A stretch of DNA of 64,000 nt from G963677485 sp942492855 (GCA_942492855.1 OW818647.1:1-64000); one strand, 5' to 3'. Positions 8,128 to 18,246 are shown, numbered from the stretch's first letter. The notes: a model not told the origin generated them from the sequence alone. A program made the numbers and translations.

Positions 8128-9056
8128 TCAGCCACCTGATTGATTCCCTCTTCAAATGAGTAGGGAGGATTCCAATGAAGTTTTTCTAATGTTTGACTGT
8201 TGTCTATCTCAAGGTCACCCCACAATCGTTGGAAGAACGCCTGTCGCCTCAATACCCGCAGTGTAGCGCTCATGAATCGACCCGGAACATAAAATGAACG
8301 ATCAGGTACACCTAAACCCAGGCATAACGAATGATACAATTCACTCGTAGAAGCCGTATGGTCACAAGCCATGAAAACTCCGTTAAGTGGCCGGTCGTGT
8401 TCGACAACGGAAGCAATCAGATCAGCGAAGTTAAGCACATTCAACAACGCGCGCCTATTATTTATTCCACACAGCGGAACTGGCAATCGTCGAAAAGCCA
8501 ACTTGATGAGCTGGAGGAAGTTAGCCTTAACTCCAGGGCCATACATCAGACATGGTCTCAATATAACCCAATCAATACCAGTATTCGAGCACATTCGCAA
8601 GACTAGCTGTTCAGCCTCCATCTTGCTTACGCCATATGGATCACATGGCGCAGGATCGTCTGAAGGCATATAGGCATGATCCTGCGTCTCTTCACCATTC
8701 ACCTTGACAGTGCTTACAAAGACGAACCGTTTGATGCGCGCAGCCTGCGCTGCTAATAACAAGCTGTGAGTGCCACCTACATTTGTCTTACGGTACTCCG
8801 CGAGAGGGTCACTTGAGACATCGTTCATGACATGAACGCGAGCCGCCATATGGACAACTATGTCCACTCCCTCAAGATGCCGCCCCCAATCCGTAGCTTC
8901 CCCGATCGGTCCAATCTCAAAGCTGTCTACATCATCGGGTAACAGGTTCCTCTCGGCAGTAGAAAGCAGAGCAGCTTTGAGGTGATGTTCATCGTTCAAT
9001 CGCTTGACAACCGGATTTCCCACGAACCCGGTCGCACCTGTGAGTAAAATTTTCAC
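8103..9056 (-). CDS. NAD-dependent sugar epimerase/reductase (SDR, WbpV-like)
   Basis: About 317 residues, extended SDR fold: VKILLTGATGFVG nucleotide-binding loop at the N-terminus and the catalytic-type YGVSKMEAE (Tyr-x3-Lys). I place the start at GTG 9056, which overlaps the upstream stop as GTGA. An in-frame ATG at 9107 would add a non-homologous leader. Together with the adjacent sugar transferase it resembles the WbpV type, which makes the first sugar of the repeat unit by reducing UDP-4-keto-6-deoxy-GlcNAc. The exact substrate cannot be read from the sequence. Confidence 0.75.
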   Translation of the reverse strand: MKILLTGATGFVGNPVVKRLNDEHHLKAALLSTAERNLLPDDVDSFEIGPIGEATDWGRHLEGVDIVVHMAARVHVMNDVSSDPLAEYRKTNVGGTHSLLLAAQAARIKRFVFVSTVKVNGEETQDHAYMPSDDPAPCDPYGVSKMEAEQLVLRMCSNTGIDWVILRPCLMYGPGVKANFLQLIKLAFRRLPVPLCGINNRRALLNVLNFADLIASVVEHDRPLNGVFMACDHTASTSELYHSLCLGLGVPDRSFYVPGRFMSATLRVLRRQAFFQRLWGDLEIDNSQTLEKLHWNPPYSFEEGINQVAEWYRNKQS

Positions 9057-9802
9057 TTGGCTACGAGCTGCTTCTGAGCCTTCATTAATTTGCACCATAC
9101 ATACCAAAATACATTAACTTTACCTCCATTCTGGCGAATACCTCTAATCACCTCTTGTGTAATGATAAATGTACACAATGCGTTTTTATTACTAGTTCCT
9201 CCATTTCTCATACGAACTAGTTTTTGCGGTATGTGTTTTGAATTAACCCTATGCTTCTCAATGAACCTATACATAAGTTCAACATCAGCGGCTATTCGAA
9301 AATCGGTACGGTAATTTCCGTACTTACGGTACAAATCTGATTTACAATAAAATGTAGGGTGCGCAGGCGTCCAGCTTAGTTTAAACATTCCATCACGGTA
9401 ATCACAGGATTCCCATACCCTAATAACCCGACTCAAATTACGCCTATCGACATATATTAAGTCACCATGGACGCAGTCGATATTATCAGAAATATTATCA
9501 ACAATTATCCTCAGAGATTCATTGTCATAATATACGTCGTCCGAATTCAAGAATCCTATAATGTCTCCGTTGGCTACAACGAGACCCTTATTATAACCAT
9601 CGAATATTCCGTTATCTGGTTCGCTTATGATTCTAACACGATGATCTGCATGCTGTTTTGCAACACAAACAGTATCATCTGTAGACGCAGCATCAATAAT
9701 CACGTGCTCGTAATCACGGAGAGACTGGCTCTGAAGACTTAACATTGTCTGTGCTATGGTATTTTCAGCATTATAACACGTTGTGATCACAGTGACTCTC
9801 AT
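9053..9802 (-). CDS. Family 2 glycosyltransferase
   Basis: A 249-residue GT-A enzyme. It has the N-terminal nucleotide-binding strand VTVITTCYNAENTI, the metal-binding GFLNSDD (DxD-like) motif and the conserved GIFDGYNKG typical of WcaA-like transferases. It overlaps the fcl stop by ATGA, so the two are translationally coupled. It probably adds one of the deoxy sugars made by neighbouring genes. The donor and acceptor are unknown. Confidence 0.85.
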   Translation of the reverse strand: MRVTVITTCYNAENTIAQTMLSLQSQSLRDYEHVIIDAASTDDTVCVAKQHADHRVRIISEPDNGIFDGYNKGLVVANGDIIGFLNSDDVYYDNESLRIIVDNISDNIDCVHGDLIYVDRRNLSRVIRVWESCDYRDGMFKLSWTPAHPTFYCKSDLYRKYGNYRTDFRIAADVELMYRFIEKHRVNSKHIPQKLVRMRNGGTSNKNALCTFIITQEVIRGIRQNGGKVNVFWYVWCKLMKAQKQLVAK

Positions 9803-10743
9803 ATGCGGATACCTTCACTGTAGTTATCAACGAACCAACGGTAGGTATTTTCTAAGCCTCTTCTAAGATCAATTTTGGGTTTCCATCCATAACTCGATAA
9901 CTTTGACACTTCAAGTAGTTTCCTATATGTGCCGTCAGGTTTAGTATTATCGAACACTATATCGCCTTTATATCCAACAATACTCTTAATCAGAATAGCG
10001 AGGTCACATATCGTGATGTCTTTACCTGACCCAATATTGATAGGTGATTCGTCTGAATAGTTGTTCATTACAAGGATCAAAGCATCTGCTAAATCGTCAC
10101 AGTACATGAACTCGCGATATGGTTTACCACTACCCCAGACAATGACTTCAGGATCATTACTTACCTTAGCTATATGAAACCTATGTAATAGTGAGGGTAA
10201 TACATGCCCTGCAGATAAGTCAAAGTTATCACCAGGACCATACATGTTTATTGGCATTGCGCTAATGGCATCCCAACCATATTGACGACGATAAGCTTGA
10301 CACATTTTGATACCCGCGATCTTAGCTACCGCATACGGTTCATTTGTTTTTTCTAGTGGCCCACCCATTAAATACTCCTCCTTTACAGGTTGTTCACAAT
10401 CTTTAGGATAAATACAATTACTCCCTAGTAATAAGAATTTGGAAACACCATTTATATACGCATAGTGAATTGTATTACATTCAATTTGAAGGTTATTATA
10501 TATGAACTCAGCAGACCGGGTATGATTGTCTAATATCCCACCAACCCTTGCGGCTGCCATAAATACGTAGTTTGGCTTTTCTACTTCAAAGAAGAATTTT
10601 ACTTGATGTTGATCAACTAAGTCGAGATCATAATGTGTCTTTGTGATTATATTGCGATAGCCTTCCTTGCGTAACCGCCTTATAATCGATGAGCCCACTA
10701 ACCCATTATGCCCTGCCACATATATCTTGGCATCTATCTCCAT
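9799..10743 (-). CDS. fcl: GDP-L-fucose synthase
   Basis: A 314-residue SDR enzyme with VAGHNGLVGSSIIRRL at the N-terminus, LLLGSNCIYP, and EPYAVAKIAGIKMC with the catalytic Tyr-x3-Lys. It is the usual length for Fcl/WcaG, which epimerises and reduces GDP-4-keto-6-deoxymannose to GDP-L-fucose. It directly follows gmd, the enzyme that supplies its substrate, with 9 bases between them. Confidence 0.92.
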   Translation of the reverse strand: MEIDAKIYVAGHNGLVGSSIIRRLRKEGYRNIITKTHYDLDLVDQHQVKFFFEVEKPNYVFMAAARVGGILDNHTRSAEFIYNNLQIECNTIHYAYINGVSKFLLLGSNCIYPKDCEQPVKEEYLMGGPLEKTNEPYAVAKIAGIKMCQAYRRQYGWDAISAMPINMYGPGDNFDLSAGHVLPSLLHRFHIAKVSNDPEVIVWGSGKPYREFMYCDDLADALILVMNNYSDESPINIGSGKDITICDLAILIKSIVGYKGDIVFDNTKPDGTYRKLLEVSKLSSYGWKPKIDLRRGLENTYRWFVDNYSEGIRI

Positions 10744-10752
10744 TTATACTTC

Positions 10753-11769
10753 CTAGCTATTGGTATCTTTTAGAATTCGAATCTGATGCGCCTTCTCGAG
10801 ATCATGATCAACCATCATTTTTACTAAATCACAGAAACCCACTTTAGGGTGCCACCCCAATATCTTCTTCACCTTGGAGCAGTCACCTAGTAAATAGTCT
10901 ACCTCCGATGGCCTAAAATAGCGTTGGTCAATCTCAACGTAGTCATGCCAGTCTTTGCCTAGATAACCGAATGCAGCATCCAGGAACTCCTTCACCGAAT
11001 ATGAATTACCTGTGGAAACAACATAGTCATCAGGTTCGTCATGCTGAAGCATCATCCACATTGCTTCAACATAATCGCCGGCGAAGCCCCAGTCCCGCCT
11101 AGCATCTAGATTACCAAGGTATAACCGGTCTTGCAGTCCTTCATGGATTAATCCAAGAGCCCGTGTGATTTTACGAGTAACGAAAGTCTCGCCACGTCGA
11201 GGGCTTTCGTGGTTGAACAAGATACCGTTACATACGAACATGTTGTAGGCTTCTCTGTAGTTACGGCAGTACCAGTAACTCGCAACTTTAGCAACTGCAT
11301 ATGGGCTACGAGGATGAAACTCAGTCTGCTCAGTCTGAGGAGGTTGAGCAGAACCATACATCTCTGAGCTACAAGCCTGATAAAACTTCACCATCTTTCC
11401 ACTATGCTTACAGTAATCCCGCACTGCGTCTAATAAACGCAGTGTTCCAGTAGCTACGATATCAGCAGTATACTCTGGAACATCAAAACTAACTTTAACA
11501 TGCGACTGTGCACCCAAATTATAAACTTCATCGGGTTGCACTTTTTCCAGGATTTGCCGCAAACCAGTACCATCAGCTAAGTCTCCATGATGCAGAAACA
11601 ATCTAGCTTCAGTGTCATGAAAGTCCAGGTACAGGTGATCTATTCGTCCTGTGTTGAAACTACTGGATCGACGGAGAACCCCGTGCACTATGTAGCCCTT
11701 GCTTAACAATAGCTCAGTGAGATATGACCCATCCTGACCTGTAATGCCGGTGATAAGAGCGATTTTCAT
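10753..11769 (-). CDS. gmd: GDP-mannose 4,6-dehydratase
   Basis: 338 residues from the ATG at 11769 (MKIALITGITGQDGSYL). An upstream in-frame start at 11841 would overlap the preceding gene and add sequence outside the family. The Gmd signatures GVLRRSSSFNTGRIDHLY, SSEMYG and SPYAVAKVASYWYCRNYREA are all present. It converts GDP-mannose to GDP-4-keto-6-deoxy-D-mannose, the precursor of L-fucose and related sugars. Confidence 0.93.
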   Translation of the reverse strand: MKIALITGITGQDGSYLTELLLSKGYIVHGVLRRSSSFNTGRIDHLYLDFHDTEARLFLHHGDLADGTGLRQILEKVQPDEVYNLGAQSHVKVSFDVPEYTADIVATGTLRLLDAVRDYCKHSGKMVKFYQACSSEMYGSAQPPQTEQTEFHPRSPYAVAKVASYWYCRNYREAYNMFVCNGILFNHESPRRGETFVTRKITRALGLIHEGLQDRLYLGNLDARRDWGFAGDYVEAMWMMLQHDEPDDYVVSTGNSYSVKEFLDAAFGYLGKDWHDYVEIDQRYFRPSEVDYLLGDCSKVKKILGWHPKVGFCDLVKMMVDHDLEKAHQIRILKDTNS

Positions 11770-11812
11770 ATAATATCTCCAATACGTTTTTTGATAGACA
11801 GCTGCATCATTA

Positions 11813-12931
11813 CTATCGTCGCCACACGACGCGGTTAACATACCCCGTATAGCTCAGAATGATGCGCGCCACTTTTTCGCTTACATTTGGCATGGCGTAA
11901 TCCGACACCTCACGCAACATGCGCTCCACACCGCGCGGTTGCTGTTCGAGTATCTTCAGTGCTCCTTCCACGACTGGCCAATCGAGGCCGACCATCATGA
12001 CGCTGGCCTCCTCAAACCCCTCCGGACGTTCATGCGCGTTGCGGATATTCAATGCAGGGAAGTTCAAGATCGAACTCTCCTCTGTTATTGTACCGCTATC
12101 GGAGAGTGTAGCCTTCGCCTCTATCTGAAGTTTTACATAATCGCACAACCCCATAGGCTTCATGAGTTCTATGAGTGAGTTCAACTGCACTCCTTCAGCT
12201 TCGATACGCTTTCGTGTGCGTGGATGGGTGCTGACAATCACTCTGTGTCCATATTTTAAGGCCAAGTTATTCAATACATCAACCAATTTCGAAAACTGGG
12301 CCGGACTGTCGATGTTTTCCTCTCGATGCGCCGAGACAACGAAGAACTGATATGAACTCAGACCAAGGCGTGAAAGTATTTCTGATGCTTCGATTTTTGG
12401 TAGATAGTGATGAAGCACCTCATACATGGGACTGCCAGTTTTAATAACACGATCAGCAGGTATGCCTTCAGCCAGCAAGTAGTCACGCGAGATCGTGCTG
12501 TATGGTAAATTGATATCGGAAATATGGTCGACAATCTTGCGGTTGATCTCTTCAGGAACACGCTGGTCGAAACAACGGTTTCCAGCCTCCATATGGAACA
12601 CAGGGATTTTTCGCCTTTTAGCGGGATACGCCGCCAGGCAACTGTTGGTGTCTCCAAGCACAAGAAGTGCGTCCGGTTGAACCTCGGATAGCACCTCGTC
12701 TACCTTGGCGATTATCTGCCCTATAGTTTCACAGACAGTTCCCCCCGCCGCATTGAGAAAGTAGTCAGGTTTCCGGATATCCAAATCATCGAAGAACACC
12801 TGGTTAAGTTCATAATCGTAGTTCTGACCGGTATGCACGATGATGTGCTCGAAATATCGGTCGGCTGCAACCATCACCCGTGAAAGCCTTATGATCTCGG
12901 GGCGGGTACCAACGACGGTGACTAGTTTCAT
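11813..12931 (-). CDS. wbjD: UDP-GlcNAc 2-epimerase type enzyme (FnlC/WbjD/CapG)
   Basis: A 372-residue non-hydrolysing 2-epimerase: VVGTRPEIIRLSRV N-terminus, FHMEAGNRCFDQRVPEE and DSGTITEESSILNFPALN. Its position after capF/fnlB-like and capE/fnlA-like genes assigns it to the last step of UDP-N-acetyl-L-fucosamine synthesis (2-epimerisation), not to ManNAc synthesis. It overlaps the previous gene by 4 bases (ATGA). Confidence 0.88.
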   Translation of the reverse strand: MKLVTVVGTRPEIIRLSRVMVAADRYFEHIIVHTGQNYDYELNQVFFDDLDIRKPDYFLNAAGGTVCETIGQIIAKVDEVLSEVQPDALLVLGDTNSCLAAYPAKRRKIPVFHMEAGNRCFDQRVPEEINRKIVDHISDINLPYSTISRDYLLAEGIPADRVIKTGSPMYEVLHHYLPKIEASEILSRLGLSSYQFFVVSAHREENIDSPAQFSKLVDVLNNLALKYGHRVIVSTHPRTRKRIEAEGVQLNSLIELMKPMGLCDYVKLQIEAKATLSDSGTITEESSILNFPALNIRNAHERPEGFEEASVMMVGLDWPVVEGALKILEQQPRGVERMLREVSDYAMPNVSEKVARIILSYTGYVNRVVWRR

Positions 12932-14061
12932 TGATCAGTTTTCTCCAACACAACGGCCTCGAAGTAGGTATCGGGCTTGTCGGGGTTGAAAACCTCGCTG
13001 GACCAGAACAGCGTGACCATTTCCGTACCACCCACGTTCTCGATGGAATGTGTATAACCTGGGGGAATGTCCACCACACGGTAGTCCAGGCCCTTCACCG
13101 GGAACTCCACCACCTGCTGCCCCTCGATCTGACGCATGCGGATGACCGCCTCACCCTGCACCACCATGAACTTCTCGGTCTTTGTGTGATGGTAATGGTT
13201 GCCGCGGGTGATACCAGGCTTGGTATGACTGACGAATATCTGGCCAAATGCCGGCGATTTCACAAACTCCGCCAGACTGCCGCGGGGATCGCTCTTGATG
13301 TCCAGCCCGTATTCGTAGTCCTGCGGCTCACGATAGCTAAGGTAGGTGGCATAGAGCGCACGCACAAACGGGTTGCTGTAGTCGGGCAGCATCAGATTCT
13401 TTCGGTGTGAGTGGAACGACCGTATCAGTTCGGCAAGTTGGCCTAGCGACAGCTTGTAACTTGTTAGCGACTCAGCCATCCGGAAACCAGACGACTGCGG
13501 TGCGTCCACTTCACCGACAAACGCCGCGACCACATCGTCAATGTAGGTCAGCTCAAGCTCGTAGCTTGGATCACTGATCTGTATTGGCAGGTCATGTGCG
13601 ATGTTGTAGCAAAAGGTCGCCGTGACGCTGTTATAGTTCGGACGGCACCACTTGCCAAACAGGTTCTTCAGTCGGTAGACCACAGCTTCCCCGCCCGTTT
13701 GCTGGGAGTAGGCCTCCAGAGCCTGTTCTGCGCCACGCTTACTGACACCATACGGGTTATCGAGCGCCGCCTGTATAGAGCTCGTGATCACCAGCTTCGG
13801 TGACCTTCCTAACTCCGCCAACCGTCGGCAGACATCACCGGTAATCCCAGCGTTGCCGGTTTGGAACTCATCGGTTGTTTGCGGACGGTTCACGCCCGCC
13901 AGATGCAGCACCACATCGGCTGATTGTAGTCCTTCTTCAAGAACTGACGGGGCACTGTCGACATCATACTCAAACAGCTTCAGGTCATCACGCCGTCGCA
14001 GCACAGTGCATTGGTTGCGACCGACAAAGCCCTTTGCACCGGTGACTAATACTGTCTTCAT
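12928..14061 (-). CDS. wbjC: Bifunctional reductase/epimerase CapF/FnlB/WbjC
   Basis: 377 residues in two domains. An N-terminal SDR (VLVTGAKGFVGRNQC, catalytic-type YGVSKRGAEQ) covers about 1-245, and a C-terminal cupin (about 250-377: GNHYHHTKTEKFMVVQGEAV, VDIPPGYTHSIENVG) carries metal-binding His residues. This fusion is diagnostic of CapF, the second enzyme of the UDP-L-FucNAc pathway. Confidence 0.9.
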   Translation of the reverse strand: MKTVLVTGAKGFVGRNQCTVLRRRDDLKLFEYDVDSAPSVLEEGLQSADVVLHLAGVNRPQTTDEFQTGNAGITGDVCRRLAELGRSPKLVITSSIQAALDNPYGVSKRGAEQALEAYSQQTGGEAVVYRLKNLFGKWCRPNYNSVTATFCYNIAHDLPIQISDPSYELELTYIDDVVAAFVGEVDAPQSSGFRMAESLTSYKLSLGQLAELIRSFHSHRKNLMLPDYSNPFVRALYATYLSYREPQDYEYGLDIKSDPRGSLAEFVKSPAFGQIFVSHTKPGITRGNHYHHTKTEKFMVVQGEAVIRMRQIEGQQVVEFPVKGLDYRVVDIPPGYTHSIENVGGTEMVTLFWSSEVFNPDKPDTYFEAVVLEKTDQ

Positions 14062-14084
14062 TTCCTACTCCTTACAACCACATT

Positions 14085-14243
14085 TTAACCACAGAGGGCA
14101 CAGACGTAACAGAGGGGGGAGTTTTTTCTCTTTTTGTCACAGTGCGTTGAATATTTATACTGAAATCTAGTGTGCCCACAGGATGATTGAGCATTACTCT
14201 GTGTCCCTCTGTGACCTCTGAGGTTAAAATTCTCTCTGTGGTT
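14085..14243. repeat. Inverted CACAGAGG-type repeat, MITE-like
   Basis: TTAACCACAGAGGGCACAGA at the left and the reverse-complement-like CTCTGTGTCCCTCTGTGACC ... TTCTCTCTGTGGTT at the right bracket about 80 unrelated bases. CACAGAG-rich repeats of this kind are scattered in intergenic DNA of many environmental bacteria. It sits between the fnlA-like and fnlB-like genes, which are normally adjacent, so it looks like an insertion. Confidence 0.6.
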
Positions 14244-14249
14244 AGCAAT

Positions 14250-15278
14250 TTAAGCCTCTACCCGTTCGCCGCGGAGGGCCTGCTGCACGCACTCAAGTTT
14301 TAGCAGCAACTGCTTCATCTCTTCGACGTTCATGAGCTGAGTGTTGTGGCTGTTATAGTCTTCCATCAGACCAACCTGCTCGCGCCCTTCACTGAAATAG
14401 AGCGAATAGTTCAGATCGCGGTTGTCGGCAGGCACGCGATAGTAACCGCCCATATCCTCGGCGACCGTGCGCTCCTCACGAGTCAGCAGCGTTTCGTAGA
14501 GCTTCTCGCCATGGCGGGTGCCGATCACCTCCACAGCGCACTCCAGCCCCAGCAGATCCTGCAGCGACTGCGCTAACACCGCCAGCGTGCAGGAGGGCGC
14601 CTTTTGCACGAAGGTGTCACCCGACTGCCCGTGCCCGAATGCAAACAGCACCAGCTCCACGGCGTCCTCGATGGTCATCATAAACCTTGTCATGTGGGGG
14701 TCGGTCACGATGATGCTTTTGCCCTGCTGCATGCGGGTGATCCAGAGCGGGATCACGCTGCCCCGGCTGGCCATAACGTTGCCGTAGCGCGTGACGCAGA
14801 TGGTGCAGTTGCCGTTGGCTACCCGGCTTTTGGCGACCGCAATTTTTTCCATCATCGCCTTGCTAATGCCCATCGCGTTGATGGGGTAGACCGCCTTGTC
14901 GGTGCTAAGCACAATCACGTTGCTTACGCTGGCATGAATGGCCGCGTTCAGCACATTTTCCGTGCCCATGGCGTTGGTGCGCATCGCCTCCACAGGGAAA
15001 AACTCGCAACTGGGCACCTGCTTCAGTGCGGCCGCCTGGAACACGTAGTCCACCCCGGCCATGGCATCCCGCAGACTGGATTCGTTGCGTACATCGCCGA
15101 TGATGAAACGGAGCTTCGGGTTGGCATACGCCTTGCGCATGTCATCCTGCTTCTTTTCATCGCGGCTGAACACGCGTATTTCGCCGATGTCTGTGTCTAG
15201 GAACCGGCGCAGCATCGCGTTGCCAAACGTTCCGGTGCCACCAGTAATCAGGAGAGTTTTATTGGTGAAGATGGACAA
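14250..15278 (-). CDS. wbjB: UDP-GlcNAc 4,6-dehydratase/5-epimerase (FnlA/WbjB/CapE)
   Basis: A 342-residue SDR: LLITGGTGTFGNAMLRRFL nucleotide-binding motif, STDKAVYPINAMGISKA, and VTRYGNVMASRGSVIPLW, all typical of the CapE family. It uses the Met-type active site seen in these dehydratases (DKAVYPINAMGISK) in place of a Tyr. It starts the UDP-L-FucNAc pathway by making the 4-keto-6-deoxy intermediate and inverting C5. Confidence 0.92.
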   Translation of the reverse strand: MSIFTNKTLLITGGTGTFGNAMLRRFLDTDIGEIRVFSRDEKKQDDMRKAYANPKLRFIIGDVRNESSLRDAMAGVDYVFQAAALKQVPSCEFFPVEAMRTNAMGTENVLNAAIHASVSNVIVLSTDKAVYPINAMGISKAMMEKIAVAKSRVANGNCTICVTRYGNVMASRGSVIPLWITRMQQGKSIIVTDPHMTRFMMTIEDAVELVLFAFGHGQSGDTFVQKAPSCTLAVLAQSLQDLLGLECAVEVIGTRHGEKLYETLLTREERTVAEDMGGYYRVPADNRDLNYSLYFSEGREQVGLMEDYNSHNTQLMNVEEMKQLLLKLECVQQALRGERVEA

Positions 15279-15338
15279 CTTCTATACCATTTACTTTCAT
15301 TCAAAATTTTTCCCGTGTTGAAATTCTGCTTTATGAAA

Positions 15339-16358
15339 TCAGCCACTGACGACATGATCTATAATATTACTAAAGTCATTTTTGCGTCTTTCATATGAAA
15401 ACAACTCTACAGCCCTCAACCTAGCATTAGCTCCAAGATCGCATCTCAACTGTCTATTATTAATCAAATTGATAATGCCATCAGCTATCCCGTTTATATC
15501 TGATCCATCAACAAATAATGCACAGTCACCAACCACTTCAGGGACTGCGCCTACAGGGCTAGTAATGACAGGGGCGGAGCAACTCATGGCTTCTAGAATG
15601 GCGACACCAAACCCTTCTCCTAGAGTTGGTTGTAAATAGGCTGTGCAAGATGACATGAGTGATACTTTTTGCTTCTTATCCACGACACCCAGGAATTCTA
15701 TATAACTATGAGCATTTAAGTCATCTACAAGATTACATAAGTAGTCATAATCGGTACCCTTCTTACCGCATATAACTAGCTTGCAATCAGGAAACGTTCT
15801 GTGAACAATACTCATCGCCTTTATAGATTGATCGACACACTTACGTTTTGCATTACCCAAATTCATATAACAAAAAGTCAATAAAAACATATTTCCTGCA
15901 TCATGTGTATCCTGCTTCTGATAGTATTCCGTATCGATAACATGGGGAACACAACGCAGATTATTTACAGTGAAATGCTCGATTAAATGATTGTATTGAT
16001 CCATTGACACAACCACATTGGCGTCGGCGTGTTGCAATACCATTTTAATAGCCGCCTTATGCAATGCGGGTCGATGTGGATAGAATTCCAAAGAACCATC
16101 GGTTTGTACGTGGTCAAAAGTACCGACAACTATTATCTGCTTTCGGGTCACCTTAGCTATAATTAACGGAAAAATCGCCCAGGTCCACCACCATACCACG
16201 TACAAATCAGCGACTGGGATATGCAATGGAGATGTACAGATAACGACTTCATAACCAAGGTCCCGAAGTATCTTAATATCTATGCTGTAATACTCATTCC
16301 ACTCGAATAATTTCACATCTTTAACTCGGCAGAAGAAACACACCTTAAGACTTTTCAT
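15339..16358 (-). CDS. Family 4 glycosyltransferase
   Basis: About 339 residues from ATG 16358 (CAGGTGA ribosome site). A GT-B enzyme with the C-terminal Glycos_transf_1 pattern: LQPTLGEGFGVAILEAMSCS followed by PVITSPVGAVPEVVGDCALF. The retaining GT4 E-x7-E motif is in place. The first half binds the acceptor and is AT-rich and poorly conserved, as usual for O-antigen genes. The substrate is unknown. Confidence 0.85.
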   Translation of the reverse strand: MKSLKVCFFCRVKDVKLFEWNEYYSIDIKILRDLGYEVVICTSPLHIPVADLYVVWWWTWAIFPLIIAKVTRKQIIVVGTFDHVQTDGSLEFYPHRPALHKAAIKMVLQHADANVVVSMDQYNHLIEHFTVNNLRCVPHVIDTEYYQKQDTHDAGNMFLLTFCYMNLGNAKRKCVDQSIKAMSIVHRTFPDCKLVICGKKGTDYDYLCNLVDDLNAHSYIEFLGVVDKKQKVSLMSSCTAYLQPTLGEGFGVAILEAMSCSAPVITSPVGAVPEVVGDCALFVDGSDINGIADGIINLINNRQLRCDLGANARLRAVELFSYERRKNDFSNIIDHVVSG

Positions 16359-17076
16359 GATTTCACCTGAGTGTATATTTTTATAGAATAAAGGCAAATA
16401 TATTTTCCGCTAAAACCTCGTAATTGAACTTCCTTATGATTCAAACAACTAGTTAAAATCAGTAACAATACAGGCATTATTTGCAACGATCTACCGTTAT
16501 AACTATGCACCGATGCCGTGCTTCGCTCCACAGTTCGCGACAACATATGACACCCTATTCTAACTATTTCATTATATCATTGATTTATAACCTCTTCAAA
16601 TATCCGCGTTTGTTTTAAAATTGGTCTTGCCCCCGGACATCTCCATGATAATACAGAGAACAGACAAATCCCCGTACGAAATACCCTTACGAAATCCCCT
16701 TACGAAATCCCCTTACGACATCATCCAACCTAGAATACGAGAAGTGCAGTATTGTAATGACTTTTAATCGGGCTCCTTCCAAATGGACGGAGATATTTCG
16801 GTTCATCTGTTAACCATGCCCGGGTGACTATGGTCGCAGGCGAGAGTTATCGCCAATAGTAGCGCAGAGGGGAGGTAATGAAACCTGATAATGCATCTTT
16901 AGAGTGAGACACCAACGTATCCTCTTACATTGGGCAATGAACACGAACTAGTCGAGTGATATACGGCATATGCCATATATGGGTTGTTACGGTTTTAATA
17001 CGATTGCATCCCGACAAATGTAATGTTTTGTTTGTTACTTGATATTAGGCATTTCTTATGAATTTGACCATGCCAA
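16359..17076. other. Gene-free AT-rich spacer with short tandem repeat
   Basis: There is no supported gene in about 700 bases. At 16672-16716 the unit CCCTTACGAAAT is repeated about four times with small changes. The spacing suggests the site of a lost gene or a decayed insertion within the polysaccharide cluster. Confidence 0.5.
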
Positions 17077-18246
17077 TCACTCAACTGTTGGTTTTATTTT
17101 CTTATCAGCTATATTTCTGGTAATGGTTTCAACATAATGCTCTACTGTGAAAGATCTTTTAGCCGCTTCGTAACCGTTGTTTGCTATGCGGCATTTATCC
17201 TCACTGGACATGTCAATAACTTTAAGTATGGCCATACAGAGGGGCTCAACACCTTCGCCAGTCACATATATCGTGTCGTCGTCACTCAAGTAACAAATCA
17301 GATCCGAAATTCTGGTAGTTATAACCAGTCTCCTAGAAAGTAAATACTCGGCAAGCTTAGTAGGCATCCCTGCATCGTTGAGATAAGAATGCTGTTTAGG
17401 CATGACCAATACATTAATATCCAAGAACTCCGTAATGAGTTCTTCTTGCGACAACCATCCTACATAGTTCATCCATGCTCGCGTCTTGTAGTTATTAAAC
17501 TCCTTAATAATGTTATCTGCTATAGGACCAGCAACAGTTATGTTGACCTTGTTTCCACTCATATTTAACCTATCTACAGCTTCAAATAATTCTAGTAGCC
17601 CATTTTCCAAACTAATGGTTCCATAATACCCAAGCGCGACACCATCCCAATTCCCTTCATATAGACATTCTAGATTAGTAGTTGCCAAACACGGGACAAT
17701 CAACGTTTTATTGCAATTTTGGCCATACGTATTCGATAGTAATTTAGAAATAAACAAACCGCGATCAGCATATTTCAAAGATAATCGCAGTACCATTTCA
17801 CTTGCAAAACAAGATAGTTTGTGCATTATAGGCCTTGTTTTCATAAACGCAATATTATCGTCGACTACATCAACTAAATATGGGATTTTAAGCAGTTTGG
17901 CTATCATACACGGTACCAGGAAACACGAATCTGTTTGATATATGTAGATGATATCTGGCCGATTGGAGATTATCTTATATAATGCCTTCCATGCGATCGA
18001 AATTCGACCAAGCAGATTGGGCCATATCCCCCAACTGACAATATAGTCACTATACGGAATATACTTTGACCAATAGCCAGCAATAACGTCAGGATAATCA
18101 TGACCTGCTCCCCTAGACAATGGTACATAGATGAAACATCTGTACCCGTATTTAACGAATGCAGACCGCCACGAAAGAACTCGGTTTGTAGCGGCATTGT
18201 CGTTAGGAAACCGGACATTGGCAAGCACTAGAACATACATAGTCAA
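17077..18246 (-). CDS. Glycosyltransferase, GT-B fold (GT4-like)
   Basis: 389 residues. The N-terminal half begins MYVLVLANVRFPNDNAATNR, like WbuB/WcaI-type transferases. The C-terminal half holds GYYGTISLENGLLELFEAVD, VLVMPKQHSYLNDAGMPTKL and a helix after AEYLLSRR. This is the nucleotide-sugar half of a GT4 enzyme, although the EX7E motif is weak. It is flanked on both sides by long gene-free spacers and has low GC, as for recently acquired O-antigen genes. Confidence 0.75.
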   Translation of the reverse strand: MTMYVLVLANVRFPNDNAATNRVLSWRSAFVKYGYRCFIYVPLSRGAGHDYPDVIAGYWSKYIPYSDYIVSWGIWPNLLGRISIAWKALYKIISNRPDIIYIYQTDSCFLVPCMIAKLLKIPYLVDVVDDNIAFMKTRPIMHKLSCFASEMVLRLSLKYADRGLFISKLLSNTYGQNCNKTLIVPCLATTNLECLYEGNWDGVALGYYGTISLENGLLELFEAVDRLNMSGNKVNITVAGPIADNIIKEFNNYKTRAWMNYVGWLSQEELITEFLDINVLVMPKQHSYLNDAGMPTKLAEYLLSRRLVITTRISDLICYLSDDDTIYVTGEGVEPLCMAILKVIDMSSEDKCRIANNGYEAAKRSFTVEHYVETITRNIADKKIKPTVE

